From: JAAYZQ01 sp034428935
GTDB taxonomy: Bacteria > Chloroflexota > Anaerolineae > JAAYZQ01
DNA length: 64,000 bases
Reading direction: 5' to 3'
Assembly: GCA_034428935.1 (NCBI GenBank)
Contig: DAOUHB010000070.1
Coordinates: 1 to 64,000 of the forward strand
The stretch's first letter is position 1. Every line of letters begins with the position of its first letter. Positions 49,636 to 57,779 of the stretch are shown piece after piece. Made by a program: the position numbers and the translations under genes. The notes under the pieces were generated by a model. It did no database searches. It worked only from the letters and a program-made list of their open reading frames with translations, and was not told where the DNA came from.

Positions 49636-50634
49636 TTAGTCGCGCAGGATATAGTAGCGGCCGCGGCCGCTGCTGACCGGTAGGGCCAGGCCGGCGTCGA
49701 CCAGGCCCTGCAGGTCGTAGAGCGCCGTGCGCTCGGAGACGCCAAACATCTCCTGGTAGCCGCGGTTGGTGACCCGGCCCTTGGCGCGCAACTGGGCCAC
49801 AGCGCGCACCTGGCGCTCGTTGAGGCCCAGGCCCTCGAGGTTGGGGAGCGGCTTCTCGGGCGGCTTGCCCTTGAGGGTGACCCAGAAGGAAGAGCCCCGG
49901 TTCTCGAACACGGGTGGCTCCAGCCCGGCGTCCGTCATGGAACGAATCATCTGGTCCACCCCCAACCCCCGCCGCTCCACGAAGCCGAAATCCTCCAGCA
50001 GGCCCATGATGTGCGGATTGCGCGTGTACTGTTCGTAGGCAATGTTGTCGACCGTCAGGTGCCCGCCCAGGCCGCCCGGGCTCTGGATCTCGAGCCGGTC
50101 GGCAAAGAGGCGCACCTGAACAAAGCCGCCCTCCAGGCCATAGTCCCGGTGGCCCACGGCGTTGACGATGGCCTCGCGATAGGCAAACTCCGGATACTCG
50201 GGCACGTCGTGCCGCACAAAGCCCTCGACCAGTCCCTGCTTGCCAATCTTGTCATAGATCGTTGCCCTCGCCGCGTCGATCACGGCCGGCACCACGCCGC
50301 GGAACTCCTTATTATCCAGGTAGAGGGGGTCCTCCTCCCGGGCGCGTGCCGTGGACGTGCCGGCAAAGTGGAGAAGCGTAATGGTCAGGGAGGGGTAAAA
50401 GTGCTGCGGGTCCCGCCCGAAGAATAGAGTGCCCGTCAGCGTTGGCTGCAACTGCTTGCCAACCTGGACGGCGGCTCCCACCTGGAGGAGCAGGCCTTCG
50501 TGGGATTGGCGAAGGAGGGGCGAGCCGGGCCGGCGTCGCGACAGCTCTTCGCGGTACTGCTCCACCAGGGCCGTGTCCAGGTCGTCGAGGGTCGCACCCG
50601 GGCAGGGCGCCAGATCCACGTCCTGTCTTGCCAT
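49636..50634 (-). CDS. ATP-binding, winged-helix transcriptional regulator (AlbA_2/RecG-like C-terminal type)
   Basis: Protein of 332 aa resembling the C-terminal part of Schlafen AlbA_2-domain regulators: ALVEQYREELSRRRPGSPLL, GTLFFGRDPQHFYP, then a HATPase_c_4 segment (YREAIVNAVGHRDYGLEGGFVQ, FADRLEIQSPGGLGG) and a C-terminal winged helix (LNERQVRAVAQLRAKGRVTNRGYQEMFGVSERTA in two helices, then GRGRYYI). The AlbA_2 domain expected at the N terminus is missing, yet the start has a good GGAGGAG site. It begins 4 bp after the stop of the histidine kinase gene, so it may be the kinase's unconventional output. No receiver domain. Confidence 0.75.
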   Translation of the reverse strand: MARQDVDLAPCPGATLDDLDTALVEQYREELSRRRPGSPLLRQSHEGLLLQVGAAVQVGKQLQPTLTGTLFFGRDPQHFYPSLTITLLHFAGTSTARAREEDPLYLDNKEFRGVVPAVIDAARATIYDKIGKQGLVEGFVRHDVPEYPEFAYREAIVNAVGHRDYGLEGGFVQVRLFADRLEIQSPGGLGGHLTVDNIAYEQYTRNPHIMGLLEDFGFVERRGLGVDQMIRSMTDAGLEPPVFENRGSSFWVTLKGKPPEKPLPNLEGLGLNERQVRAVAQLRAKGRVTNRGYQEMFGVSERTALYDLQGLVDAGLALPVSSGRGRYYILRD

Positions 50635-50638
50635 GGCC

Positions 50639-52891
50639 CTACTCCTCCACCCGCGCCACCACCGGCAGGCGAACCCGGAAGGTGCTGCCGGGGCAATGCG
50701 CCTCGTCGCGGCCGGGGCTCTCGACCCAGATGCGCCCGCCGTGGGCTTCGACGATGCCCTTGGCGATGGCCAGGCCCAGGCCGGGCCCCGCCCCCTTGAA
50801 TCCTACGTCGTCCGAACTGTGGAGCATGGGGTTCTCTGGCCGGTAAAACTTTTCAAATATCAGGCGCTGCTGCTCGGGATCGATGCCGATGCCCTCGTCG
50901 CGGACCGATAACTCGACATAATCGTCATCGCGGGAGGCCGACTCGCAGCGGCCAGAGATCAGGATGCGCTTACCATCGGGAGAGAACTTGATTGCGTTGC
51001 TGAGCAGGCTGACAAAGACCTGCTCCAGGCGGGTGCCATCGGCCTCGATGTAGGGCAGGGGCGAAAGATCCTCGACCTCGAGGTCCAGCTTGCGCTGCTC
51101 GGCGGCGGACTTGACGGTGGCGATGGCATTGCTCACCACCACGCCCAGGGGAACGGGCACGGGATGCATGCGCAGGGTTCCGGTCTCCAGGAGTGAGACG
51201 TCGACCATGGCGTCGACCACGCGCTTGAGGCGCTTGGCTCCCCGGGAAATGCCCGCCAGGAACTCGTTGAGCATCTGCGAGTTGCCCAGCTCGTCCATTT
51301 TCATGCTCGACAGCACGTCGGAATAGCCAAAGATCTGGGACAGAGGCGTGCGCAGCTCGTGGGAGGCGATGGTGACAAAATCAGCCTTGGCACGGTCCAG
51401 CCGCTTGAGCTGCCGGTTGGTCTCCGACAGCTCGTTGTTGAGGCGTTCGAGGTCGCCCTGGACGGCCCGCAGGTTGCCGAGGAGGCGGGCATTCTCCAGG
51501 GCCGTGGCCGTCTGGCCGGCCAGGGTCATGAGCGTGTCCATGTCCTCGTCGGAATAGGGCTGGCCCGAGGCCTTGGAACCCAGTGCCAGGAGTGCCACGG
51601 GGCGATCGGGCAGCAGGACGGGGATAAATAGCTCGGCGCCCAGCGACTTGACCCATCTTCGTTCTTCGTCGGCCATGGCCTGGAACCAGGTCAGCACGTC
51701 CAGGTCGTACTGGGTCAGGGGCCGGCCGATGCGGCGAAAATGCGCCACAAAGCGGCTGTCGCGGGCAAAGACGGCCGGGCCGGGGACGGTACCGCCGCCG
51801 CTGCGCAGCACCCTCAGCTCTACCTGGTCCTGCGCTCTTTCCGACAGGAGGATAAAGGCCGCGCGCTCGACCCGCAGCGTGTTGCGCAGCCAATCCAGGG
51901 TCGTGTCGGCGAGCCGGTCGAGGTCGAGGATGAGATTGATCTGCTGGCTGTAGCTGCGCAGCGCGCTCTGCACATCGTACGTGTGGCCCAGCACCGTGCG
52001 GTCAAAAAGGCGTTGCAAAAAAGGCCTAAGGGCGACGTCGACGATGGCCGTGCCCATGATGGCCACCAGGAGCACTGGCAGCAGGAATTCCAGCCGAGCC
52101 AGGTCCCAGAAGCTGCCGGTCAGGAGGGTGGCTCCCACCACGGCCACCGTGTAGAGGAGAGCCGAGACGGCGGCCAGGAGCACCATGCGCAGGGAGCCGA
52201 GGCCCAGGCGCCGGATGTCGGGCAGGTCGTAGCGCAGCAGCGTCACGGTCACGATGCAAAAGCCCAGGAGCCGGGCCAGGAATCCGATGGACGCATTGGG
52301 CTCGACGCCCATGGCGATGAGCAGGTCGGCCGGGAGAAAGGCCAGCAGGGCCAGGGTCAGGTATCGAACCCTGTTGCGATGTTTGTAGCCCAGCACGTCG
52401 CGGAGCGCCACCATGGCCGTCCACCACGCCCTGCCCGTGGCCACGAACCAGGCCGCGAGCAGCAGAAGGCTGCCCATCTCTACAGGCCCCAGGGGCAAGG
52501 CGACCAGGGGCAGGACCACGCCCGGCACATAGGCCGAGGCAATATCGATGGCAAGGGCCGCCAGGACGAGGATCCCCGCTACGGCGACGAGACCGCGCAG
52601 CCATCCCTTTCGCTCCACAAAGGCGGCGGCGAACTCGGCCGTGGTCAGCGCCAGAAGGACCAGCCCGATCTCGGCCAGGCGGTGCCAGACATAGCTCCAC
52701 CACGGCCCCTCGGTGAGGAGACCCACCAGGCCGAGGACCAACGTCCAGAGGGCAGCCAGGGCCAGCGCCCAGGCCAGCAGGCGCTGGCTGCGGCCTCGCC
52801 GGATGCGGTGGCGCACAGCCAGGACCAGCAGGATGATATAGGCCAGCAGCAAGCCGGCATAGGTTGCTATCTCGGCCAGGTACCAGATCAT
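50639..52891 (-). CDS. Membrane sensor histidine kinase with GAF domain
   Basis: Protein of 750 aa. The first 240 residues hold about seven or eight hydrophobic helices (YLAEIATYAGLLLAYIILLV onward) of the 7TM-sensor type, followed by two more near 245-290, a GAF-like domain (about 325-480), HisKA (FVTIASHELRTPLSQIFGYS) and HATPase_c (SLLSNAIKFSPDGKRI, GPGLGLAIAKGIVEAHGG). All boxes intact. No receiver gene follows; the next gene is the ATP-binding regulator. The -10 box lies six bases before the ATG, so the message is probably leaderless. Confidence 0.87.
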   Translation of the reverse strand: MIWYLAEIATYAGLLLAYIILLVLAVRHRIRRGRSQRLLAWALALAALWTLVLGLVGLLTEGPWWSYVWHRLAEIGLVLLALTTAEFAAAFVERKGWLRGLVAVAGILVLAALAIDIASAYVPGVVLPLVALPLGPVEMGSLLLLAAWFVATGRAWWTAMVALRDVLGYKHRNRVRYLTLALLAFLPADLLIAMGVEPNASIGFLARLLGFCIVTVTLLRYDLPDIRRLGLGSLRMVLLAAVSALLYTVAVVGATLLTGSFWDLARLEFLLPVLLVAIMGTAIVDVALRPFLQRLFDRTVLGHTYDVQSALRSYSQQINLILDLDRLADTTLDWLRNTLRVERAAFILLSERAQDQVELRVLRSGGGTVPGPAVFARDSRFVAHFRRIGRPLTQYDLDVLTWFQAMADEERRWVKSLGAELFIPVLLPDRPVALLALGSKASGQPYSDEDMDTLMTLAGQTATALENARLLGNLRAVQGDLERLNNELSETNRQLKRLDRAKADFVTIASHELRTPLSQIFGYSDVLSSMKMDELGNSQMLNEFLAGISRGAKRLKRVVDAMVDVSLLETGTLRMHPVPVPLGVVVSNAIATVKSAAEQRKLDLEVEDLSPLPYIEADGTRLEQVFVSLLSNAIKFSPDGKRILISGRCESASRDDDYVELSVRDEGIGIDPEQQRLIFEKFYRPENPMLHSSDDVGFKGAGPGLGLAIAKGIVEAHGGRIWVESPGRDEAHCPGSTFRVRLPVVARVEE

Positions 52892-52897
52892 GGCTGG

Positions 52898-52916
52898 ATT
52901 ATATCACAATTTGTGC
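52898..52916 (-). promoter_or_regulatory. Leaderless extended -10 promoter with CACAAATTGTG palindrome
   Basis: Minus strand: GCACAAATTGTGATATAAT, with TATAAT at 52898-52903 and the palindrome at 52905-52915. The -35 is weak (TTCGCC region after a T-tract), but TGA before the -10 gives an extended -10. Transcription should start at about 52891, on the ATG itself. Confidence 0.6.
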
Positions 52917-52980
52917 GTGGGCGAAAAAAAACGCCAGTCCTCGAAAGAAGGATGTCGCTTTTCTGAGAGTGTTCCCGCCG

Positions 52981-53009
52981 TTGACCCGGGCTATCTTGTG
53001 TGCTACAAT
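52981..53009 (+). promoter_or_regulatory. Promoter of the 8-oxoguanine deaminase gene
   Basis: TTGACC (52981-52986), a 17-bp spacer and TACAAT (53004-53009), 30 bp before the ATG at 53039. Confidence 0.6.
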
Positions 53010-53038
53010 GGATGGCACCCGGAACCAAGGAGGATTGC

Positions 53039-54400
53039 ATGCCCACGACCTTGCTCCAGAATGCCACATTGCTGGTCACGATGGACGACGCCCGCCGCAG
53101 GATCGCGGGCGGCGGCCTCTACATCGAGGACAATGTCATCCGCCAGGTGGGGCCCACGGCCGAGCTGCCCCCCGCCGCCGACCGTGTTCTCGACGCTGCC
53201 GGTATGGTCGTCCTGCCAGGCCTGGTCAACTGCCACCACCATCTATACCAGAGCCTGACCCGTGCCCTGCCTGCGGCCCAGGACGCAGAGTTGTTCGACT
53301 GGCTGCGGACCCTCTATCCCGTCTGGGCGGGCCTCACGGGCGAGGCGGTATACGTCAGTGCCCTCACGGCCCTCAGCGAGATGGTCCTGAGCGGCTGCAC
53401 GACGGCGGCCGATCACCTCTACCTCTATCCCAACGACAGCCGCATCGACGACGAGATCCGGGCCGCCAGGCAGGTGGGTGTGCGCTTTCACCCCAACCGG
53501 GGCAGCATGTCGCTGGGCAAGTCCCAGGGCGGCCTCCCACCCGATTCCGTGACCGAGGACGAGGACGCCATCCTGACCGACAGCCAGCGCGCATACGAGG
53601 CATTTCACGACCCGGCACCCTATTCCATGTGCCGGATCGTCATCGCGCCCTGCTCGCCCTTCTCTGTCACGCCCGACCTGATGCGGGCCTCGGCTGCCTT
53701 TGCCCGGGAGCGCGGCCTGCACCTCCACACCCACGTGGCCGAGACCCTGGACGAGGAGGAGTTCTGCCTGCGGCAATTCGGCGTGCGCCCCGCAGAGCTG
53801 ATGCGCGAGTTGGGCTGGGTGGGGCCCGACGTGTGGTGGACACACTGCGTCCACCTGAACGAGGACGAGGTGCGCCTCATGGCCGAAACGGGCACGGGGG
53901 TGACCCACTGCCCCAGCTCGAACATGCGCCTCGGCTCGGGCATCGCGCCCATCCGGGCCATGATCGACGCCGGCGTCAACGTGGGCCTGGGTGTGGACGG
54001 CAGCGCCAGCAACGACTCCAGCCACATGCTGGCCGAGGCGCGCCAGGCCATGCTTCTCCAACGGGTCAGGCTCGGTGCCTCGGCCCTGAGCGCTGAGGAG
54101 GCCCTCTGGCTGGCGACGCGAGGGGGAGCCGCCGTGCTGGGCCGCGACGACGTGGGAGCCCTGGCGCCTGGCATGGCCGCCGATTTCATCGGCGTGCGCC
54201 TCGATCGGCTGGCCTTTGCCGGCTGCCAGGCCGACCCCCTGGCCGCCCTGGTGTTTTGCGAACCGCCTCAGGTCGACCTGTCGGTCATCAACGGGTGCGT
54301 CGTGGTGGAGGATGCCCAGCTCCGGACGGTCGACCTGCCCGCGACCATCGCCCACCACAACCGCCTGGCGGAGGAGCTTCTCGAGCGCGCCCGCTCCTGA
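53039..54400 (+). CDS. 8-oxoguanine deaminase / amidohydrolase
   Basis: Amidohydrolase-superfamily enzyme of 453 aa. Metal-binding HxH in PGLVNCHHHLYQSLTRALPA, then HLHTHVAETLDEEEF, HCVHLNEDEVRLM, THCPSSNMRLGSGIAPIR, and the metal-binding Asp in GLGVDGSASNDSSHML. The run NCHHHLYQ-TRA and the S-N-M-R-LGSG segment match characterised 8-oxoguanine and related deaminases, which convert 8-oxoguanine to urate. Isoxanthopterin or other guanine-like bases remain possible. Monocistronic between divergent and convergent neighbours; AAGGAGG precedes the ATG. Confidence 0.82.
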   Translation: MPTTLLQNATLLVTMDDARRRIAGGGLYIEDNVIRQVGPTAELPPAADRVLDAAGMVVLPGLVNCHHHLYQSLTRALPAAQDAELFDWLRTLYPVWAGLTGEAVYVSALTALSEMVLSGCTTAADHLYLYPNDSRIDDEIRAARQVGVRFHPNRGSMSLGKSQGGLPPDSVTEDEDAILTDSQRAYEAFHDPAPYSMCRIVIAPCSPFSVTPDLMRASAAFARERGLHLHTHVAETLDEEEFCLRQFGVRPAELMRELGWVGPDVWWTHCVHLNEDEVRLMAETGTGVTHCPSSNMRLGSGIAPIRAMIDAGVNVGLGVDGSASNDSSHMLAEARQAMLLQRVRLGASALSAEEALWLATRGGAAVLGRDDVGALAPGMAADFIGVRLDRLAFAGCQADPLAALVFCEPPQVDLSVINGCVVVEDAQLRTVDLPATIAHHNRLAEELLERARS

Positions 54401-54407
54401 CGGGCTA

Positions 54408-55748
54408 TCAATGGGTGCGGGCGGCCAGCGCGGCGTTGCCTGCCTGGACGATGAGCACCAGGCGCTGCAGGCGCCGCACGTACTCCTCCCCCCGCAGGTA
54501 GGGAGCCACCGTTTTGTTGTGCAAGAGGGGATCGCTGCCGGGGGGCAAGGCCCGATCGCCGTCGGGGGTGCCGGGGATGGGCGAAAAGTGGGTGAGCCTG
54601 GCCTGGACGCCCTGTCTGTGGACAAAGCGCGCCGTGTCCTCCACCTCTTCCAGCTCCTGGTCGGGCAGGCCAACGAGCACGTAGGCCCCCACGCGGCCCG
54701 GCCCAAAGCCCGCGGCCCGCAGGAAACCCACCGCGGCCTCGAAGGCGCCGGCCGGCACCTTGCCCCCCGTCGCTCGCTGGCGCTCGGCGTTCGCGGTCTC
54801 TAGCGACAACCAGGCGACGTCCAGGCCGGCCTGCTGCAGCAGCCCGGCGACGCCAGGCGTGATGGCCCGGATGTGGAGGCCGTTGGGTGCGTGCAGGCGC
54901 AGGCGCAGGCCCCCGGCGACCAGGCCCTCAAGGATGGGTACGATGTGCTGGTCGGCGTCCAGTAGCAGGGCGTCGTCGTAAAAGGCCCAATCGTGGATGC
55001 CACGGCGCACGCCCTCATCTACCTCGGCCAGGACGGCGGCCGGTTCTCGCCGGGCTAGGATGGGCTGGAGCAGATGCCCGGCGCAGTAGGAACAGCGGTA
55101 AGGGCAGCCCCAGGCGGTCAGGAGGCCGGCAAAGGCCCGCAGCACCAGGTCGTGGGCCGGGGGCGGCCACGTGGAGGGATCGGCGTAGAGAGCCGCCAGA
55201 TCGGGATCCAGGTCGTGGCCGCTCACCTCGCCGGCAAAGCGGAGCGCCGGTACCATGCCCGGCCCGGCAATGACCAGGTCCGCGCCCGACACCTGCCGGG
55301 CGTGTTCCGGGCACAGCGTGGCGTACACGCCCCCCAGGGCCACCGGCACGCCCCCGAACCGCTGCCGAATTCGGGCGATGACCTCGACGACGCCGGGATA
55401 CCAGTAGGTCATGCCCGAGGCGACCAGCACCAGGTCGGGGGTGGGCAGGGCGGCGAGCCGGGCGTTAAACTCCTCTATGGGCAGTCCGTAGCGGCCATAG
55501 CGTCTGGGCACCCCGGCCACGGCCAGAGGCTTGGGCAGCTCGGCTTTCAGGAATTTGCCCGCACCGTGGGGCCATCCCGGGCGCTTTGCGGCGCCGGGGC
55601 CCAGGCAGTCCAGGACCGACACGGCGTAGCCGGTCTGGCGCAAGGCAGCGCCGATGGTCAGGAGGCCCAGGGGCTCGATCCAGAGATTATAGGCCGCGAA
55701 ATCATGGATCCAGGGGTTGACGAGCAGCACCCTGCCCTTGAGATCCAT
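54408..55748 (-). CDS. B12-binding-domain radical SAM protein
   Basis: Protein of 446 aa. An N-terminal cobalamin-binding-like Rossmann domain (VLLVNPWIHDFAAYNLWIEP to ALGGVYATLCPEHARQV, about 1-170) precedes a radical SAM barrel with CPYRCSYC at about 220-227, then WAFYDDALLLDADQHIVPIL and WLSLETANAERQRATGG. The class includes methyltransferases and lipid-modifying enzymes; this protein lacks obvious further signatures. Start at 55748 chosen because the domain begins there (AGAGG upstream). Its 5' end overlaps the NUDIX gene by 47 bp. Confidence 0.82.
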   Translation of the reverse strand: MDLKGRVLLVNPWIHDFAAYNLWIEPLGLLTIGAALRQTGYAVSVLDCLGPGAAKRPGWPHGAGKFLKAELPKPLAVAGVPRRYGRYGLPIEEFNARLAALPTPDLVLVASGMTYWYPGVVEVIARIRQRFGGVPVALGGVYATLCPEHARQVSGADLVIAGPGMVPALRFAGEVSGHDLDPDLAALYADPSTWPPPAHDLVLRAFAGLLTAWGCPYRCSYCAGHLLQPILARREPAAVLAEVDEGVRRGIHDWAFYDDALLLDADQHIVPILEGLVAGGLRLRLHAPNGLHIRAITPGVAGLLQQAGLDVAWLSLETANAERQRATGGKVPAGAFEAAVGFLRAAGFGPGRVGAYVLVGLPDQELEEVEDTARFVHRQGVQARLTHFSPIPGTPDGDRALPPGSDPLLHNKTVAPYLRGEEYVRRLQRLVLIVQAGNAALAARTH

Positions 55749-56775
55749 CCCCGGCACCTCTTTCTGCCCGCCGCCAGCCTCCAAGGAGCAGGCGGTGGTT
55801 GGCAAAGGCAATCTCCTCGTCGGCGGGCAGCTCTTCCGGAGCGAAAAATCGCACCTCGCCGGCATCATCCCCGGCCTGCAGCCGTCCGCCCGCGATGCCG
55901 GCCCGGTAGACCAGGTTGAGGCCCGGCCCGCGATAGTCGTCGGTGTAGTGCCTCACCTCCACGAGCACCGGGTCCGACACCTGGAGGCCGGTTTCCTCGG
56001 CGCACTCGCGCACCACAGCCGCCTCGGGCGACTCGTCCCAATCGAGGAACCCGGAGGGCAGGCACCATTGGCCCCGCCCCGGTTCGATGGCCCGGCGGAC
56101 GAGGAGGAGATGGCCGGCCCGCTCCACGAGTATGGAGACACCCACCTTGGCCTCGCGAAAGTGGACGAACCCGCAGGCGGCGCAGGCCGGGCGCTGCCTG
56201 CCAAAGACATGGCGCTCCTCCAGGGGGTGGGTGCAGTGGGGGCAGTAGCGCGGCGGCAAGCCCGGATACCAATGGTCCAGGCGCCGCGCTGCCCAGGCCC
56301 GAATGGCCTGGTCGTGCCCGCCGCCGCACAGCGGCTCGGGGAGGGCCTCGGCCGGGAAAAAGCCGGCGGCCACGGCCTCCTGGCCGTCGACCTGAACCTG
56401 GCCGCCCGACGCCTCCGCCTCGTACACCAACAGCAGCCCGTCGCCGCGGCGGTCGTCGTCAAAGTAATAGGCGCCCGCCAGAAGGCCGGGCCGCACCTCC
56501 AGTCCGGCTTCCTCGGCCGCTTCCCGGGCGGCCGTCCGCCTCGGTTCTTCTCCCGCCCGGCCAAAGCCCGCCGGCAGGTTCCATGTCCCCGCAAAGGCGT
56601 CGTCTGCCGGGCCACGCTGCAAGAGCAGCAGCGCTGCCTCCCGCTCGACGAGCACACCGGCGGCTACCTTGAGGGTCGAGTACCAGATCCGCCCGCAGGC
56701 GGTGCAGGCCACTCCTTCTTCGGCGCCGGCCGCCAGCAGCGGCAGCTCGGCGCCACACTCGGCACAAAAACGCAT
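55702..56775 (-). CDS. Tandem NUDIX hydrolase with two zinc ribbons
   Basis: Protein of 357 aa built from two ribbon-plus-NUDIX units. Unit 1: ribbon CAECG/CTACG (residues 4-25), NUDIX box from GFGRAGE to REAAEEAGL near 70-90. Unit 2: ribbon CPHC/CAACG (about 180-205), NUDIX box from GFLDWDE to RECAEETGL near 240-265. Both boxes keep the full GX5EX7REUXEEXGU pattern, so both sites should be active. NudC-type NADH/RNA-cap pyrophosphatases carry a similar ribbon, but the SQPWPFPxS hallmark is absent. Start at 56775 (MRFCAECG) removes a low-complexity upstream frame. AGGAG upstream. Confidence 0.85.
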   Translation of the reverse strand: MRFCAECGAELPLLAAGAEEGVACTACGRIWYSTLKVAAGVLVEREAALLLLQRGPADDAFAGTWNLPAGFGRAGEEPRRTAAREAAEEAGLEVRPGLLAGAYYFDDDRRGDGLLLVYEAEASGGQVQVDGQEAVAAGFFPAEALPEPLCGGGHDQAIRAWAARRLDHWYPGLPPRYCPHCTHPLEERHVFGRQRPACAACGFVHFREAKVGVSILVERAGHLLLVRRAIEPGRGQWCLPSGFLDWDESPEAAVVRECAEETGLQVSDPVLVEVRHYTDDYRGPGLNLVYRAGIAGGRLQAGDDAGEVRFFAPEELPADEEIAFANHRLLLGGWRRAERGAGDGSQGQGAARQPLDP

Positions 56776-56789
56776 TGTCGCGCGTCTCC

Positions 56790-57392
56790 TCACAATACCA
56801 TCTCCATCGCCGCCATGGCCAGGCCGCCGGCGATGGGTATCCACACGTTGTCGTCGGGCGGGGGCGACCAGCGCTCGACGAGCGTGGCCGCCACGGCGCC
56901 GGCCAGAACGGTCCACGGCGGCAGGCCACCCAGGCCCATGCCTACCACGCCCGCCACGAGGCAGGCGCCCAGGCAGCCCAGGCTACCGGCGACGGTCTTG
57001 CCTCCGGTCTGCCGGCCCCAGGTGCGCCCCACGATTTCGGCGGCGGGATCGCCCCAGGTCAAGAAGAGCAGCGCCGTGCCCCCCACGTCGCGGCCCAGGA
57101 CCGCCAGGGTCAGCAGGGCGCCCAGGGCAAACCAGGTGGAGCCCATGACGCGCTGTCCCTCCCAGGGGCGAAAGATGGAGGGCAGCAACTGCCACAGAAC
57201 CTGGTTGAGGGCCGGCCGCCAGCGCCGGGCGACCTCTACGGCCAAAGAGGCGGCCAGGAACAGGATACTCAGGGCCAGGGCCGCCTGAAACGACAACCAC
57301 CAGCCGGCCGCGGGTACCAGGGCCAGCGCCATGTGTGTCAGTTTGCGCGTGGCGCTGATGCGGCGCGACGGCGCCTCACTCCTTGCTTCCAA
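56790..57392 (-). CDS. CTP-dependent lipid kinase-like membrane protein (SEC59/DGK1/VTE5 family)
   Basis: Integral membrane protein of 200 aa with about six hydrophobic helices. The family signatures are RKLTHMALALVPAAGWW at the N terminus and LTWGDPAAEIVGRTWGRQ with GGKTVAGSLGCLGACLV in the centre. Members phosphorylate dolichol, diacylglycerol or phytol with CTP. No ATG fits; the TTG at 57392, inside the end of the preceding small gene (17-bp overlap), is the best start because the RKLTH motif must be kept. The lipid substrate is unknown. Confidence 0.72.
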   Translation of the reverse strand: MEARSEAPSRRISATRKLTHMALALVPAAGWWLSFQAALALSILFLAASLAVEVARRWRPALNQVLWQLLPSIFRPWEGQRVMGSTWFALGALLTLAVLGRDVGGTALLFLTWGDPAAEIVGRTWGRQTGGKTVAGSLGCLGACLVAGVVGMGLGGLPPWTVLAGAVAATLVERWSPPPDDNVWIPIAGGLAMAAMEMVL

Positions 57393-57594
57393 TCAAGATC
57401 ATCTGCAGGCTGCACTGGTAGCGCGCATCGGGGTTCTGCGGGTTGGTCACCTTGGCCGAGGCGTAAAATCCCTTGCTGCCTGTGGCGAAATTCTTGCTCT
57501 TGAGGTCGATGGTACCCCAGGTCTCGCCGGTCACCGGGTCCTTGATCTCTGCCACCAGGCCCCCCTGGGGAGCCTTCTCGTCCATTTTGGCCAT
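57376..57594 (-). CDS. Small protein of unknown function (72 aa)
   Basis: Residues MAKMDEKAPQGGLVAEIKDP, then TGETWGTIDLKSKNFATGSK and GFYASAKVTNPQNPDARYQC, suggest a small all-beta protein; no known motif, no signal peptide. The GAGGGCAT site before the ATG at 57594, a promoter at 57660-57687 and the overlap with the lipid-kinase-like gene support it as real and first in the leftward four-gene operon. Confidence 0.65.
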   Translation of the reverse strand: MAKMDEKAPQGGLVAEIKDPVTGETWGTIDLKSKNFATGSKGFYASAKVTNPQNPDARYQCSLQMILIGSKE

Positions 57595-57659
57595 ATGCCC
57601 TCGCTTTCCTTCCTGGCGGTGCCGGCGGGCAGCTGGGCCCTGCCCGCCGTGTCGCTGCC

Positions 57660-57687
57660 ATTGTACCATAGATCGCCACGGACGCAA
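57660..57687 (-). promoter_or_regulatory. Promoter of the small-protein/NUDIX/radical SAM operon
   Basis: Minus strand: TTGCGT (57682-57687), a 16-bp spacer ending TATGG and TACAAT (57660-57665). Confidence 0.55.
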
Positions 57688-57709
57688 CCTTTGTTCCTCA
57701 GCCATGCAC

Positions 57710-57738
57710 TTTCCATTTGGTGCCCGTTATGGTACAAT
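57710..57738 (+). promoter_or_regulatory. Promoter of the phosphofructokinase gene
   Basis: Weak TTTCCA (57710-57715), a 17-bp spacer ending TATGG and TACAAT (57733-57738). It is divergent from the 57660 promoter, whose -35 lies 22 bp away. Confidence 0.45.
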
Positions 57739-57779
57739 TCCGGCATGTTGCACGATGATCCGGTCGAGTTGGAGGTATC

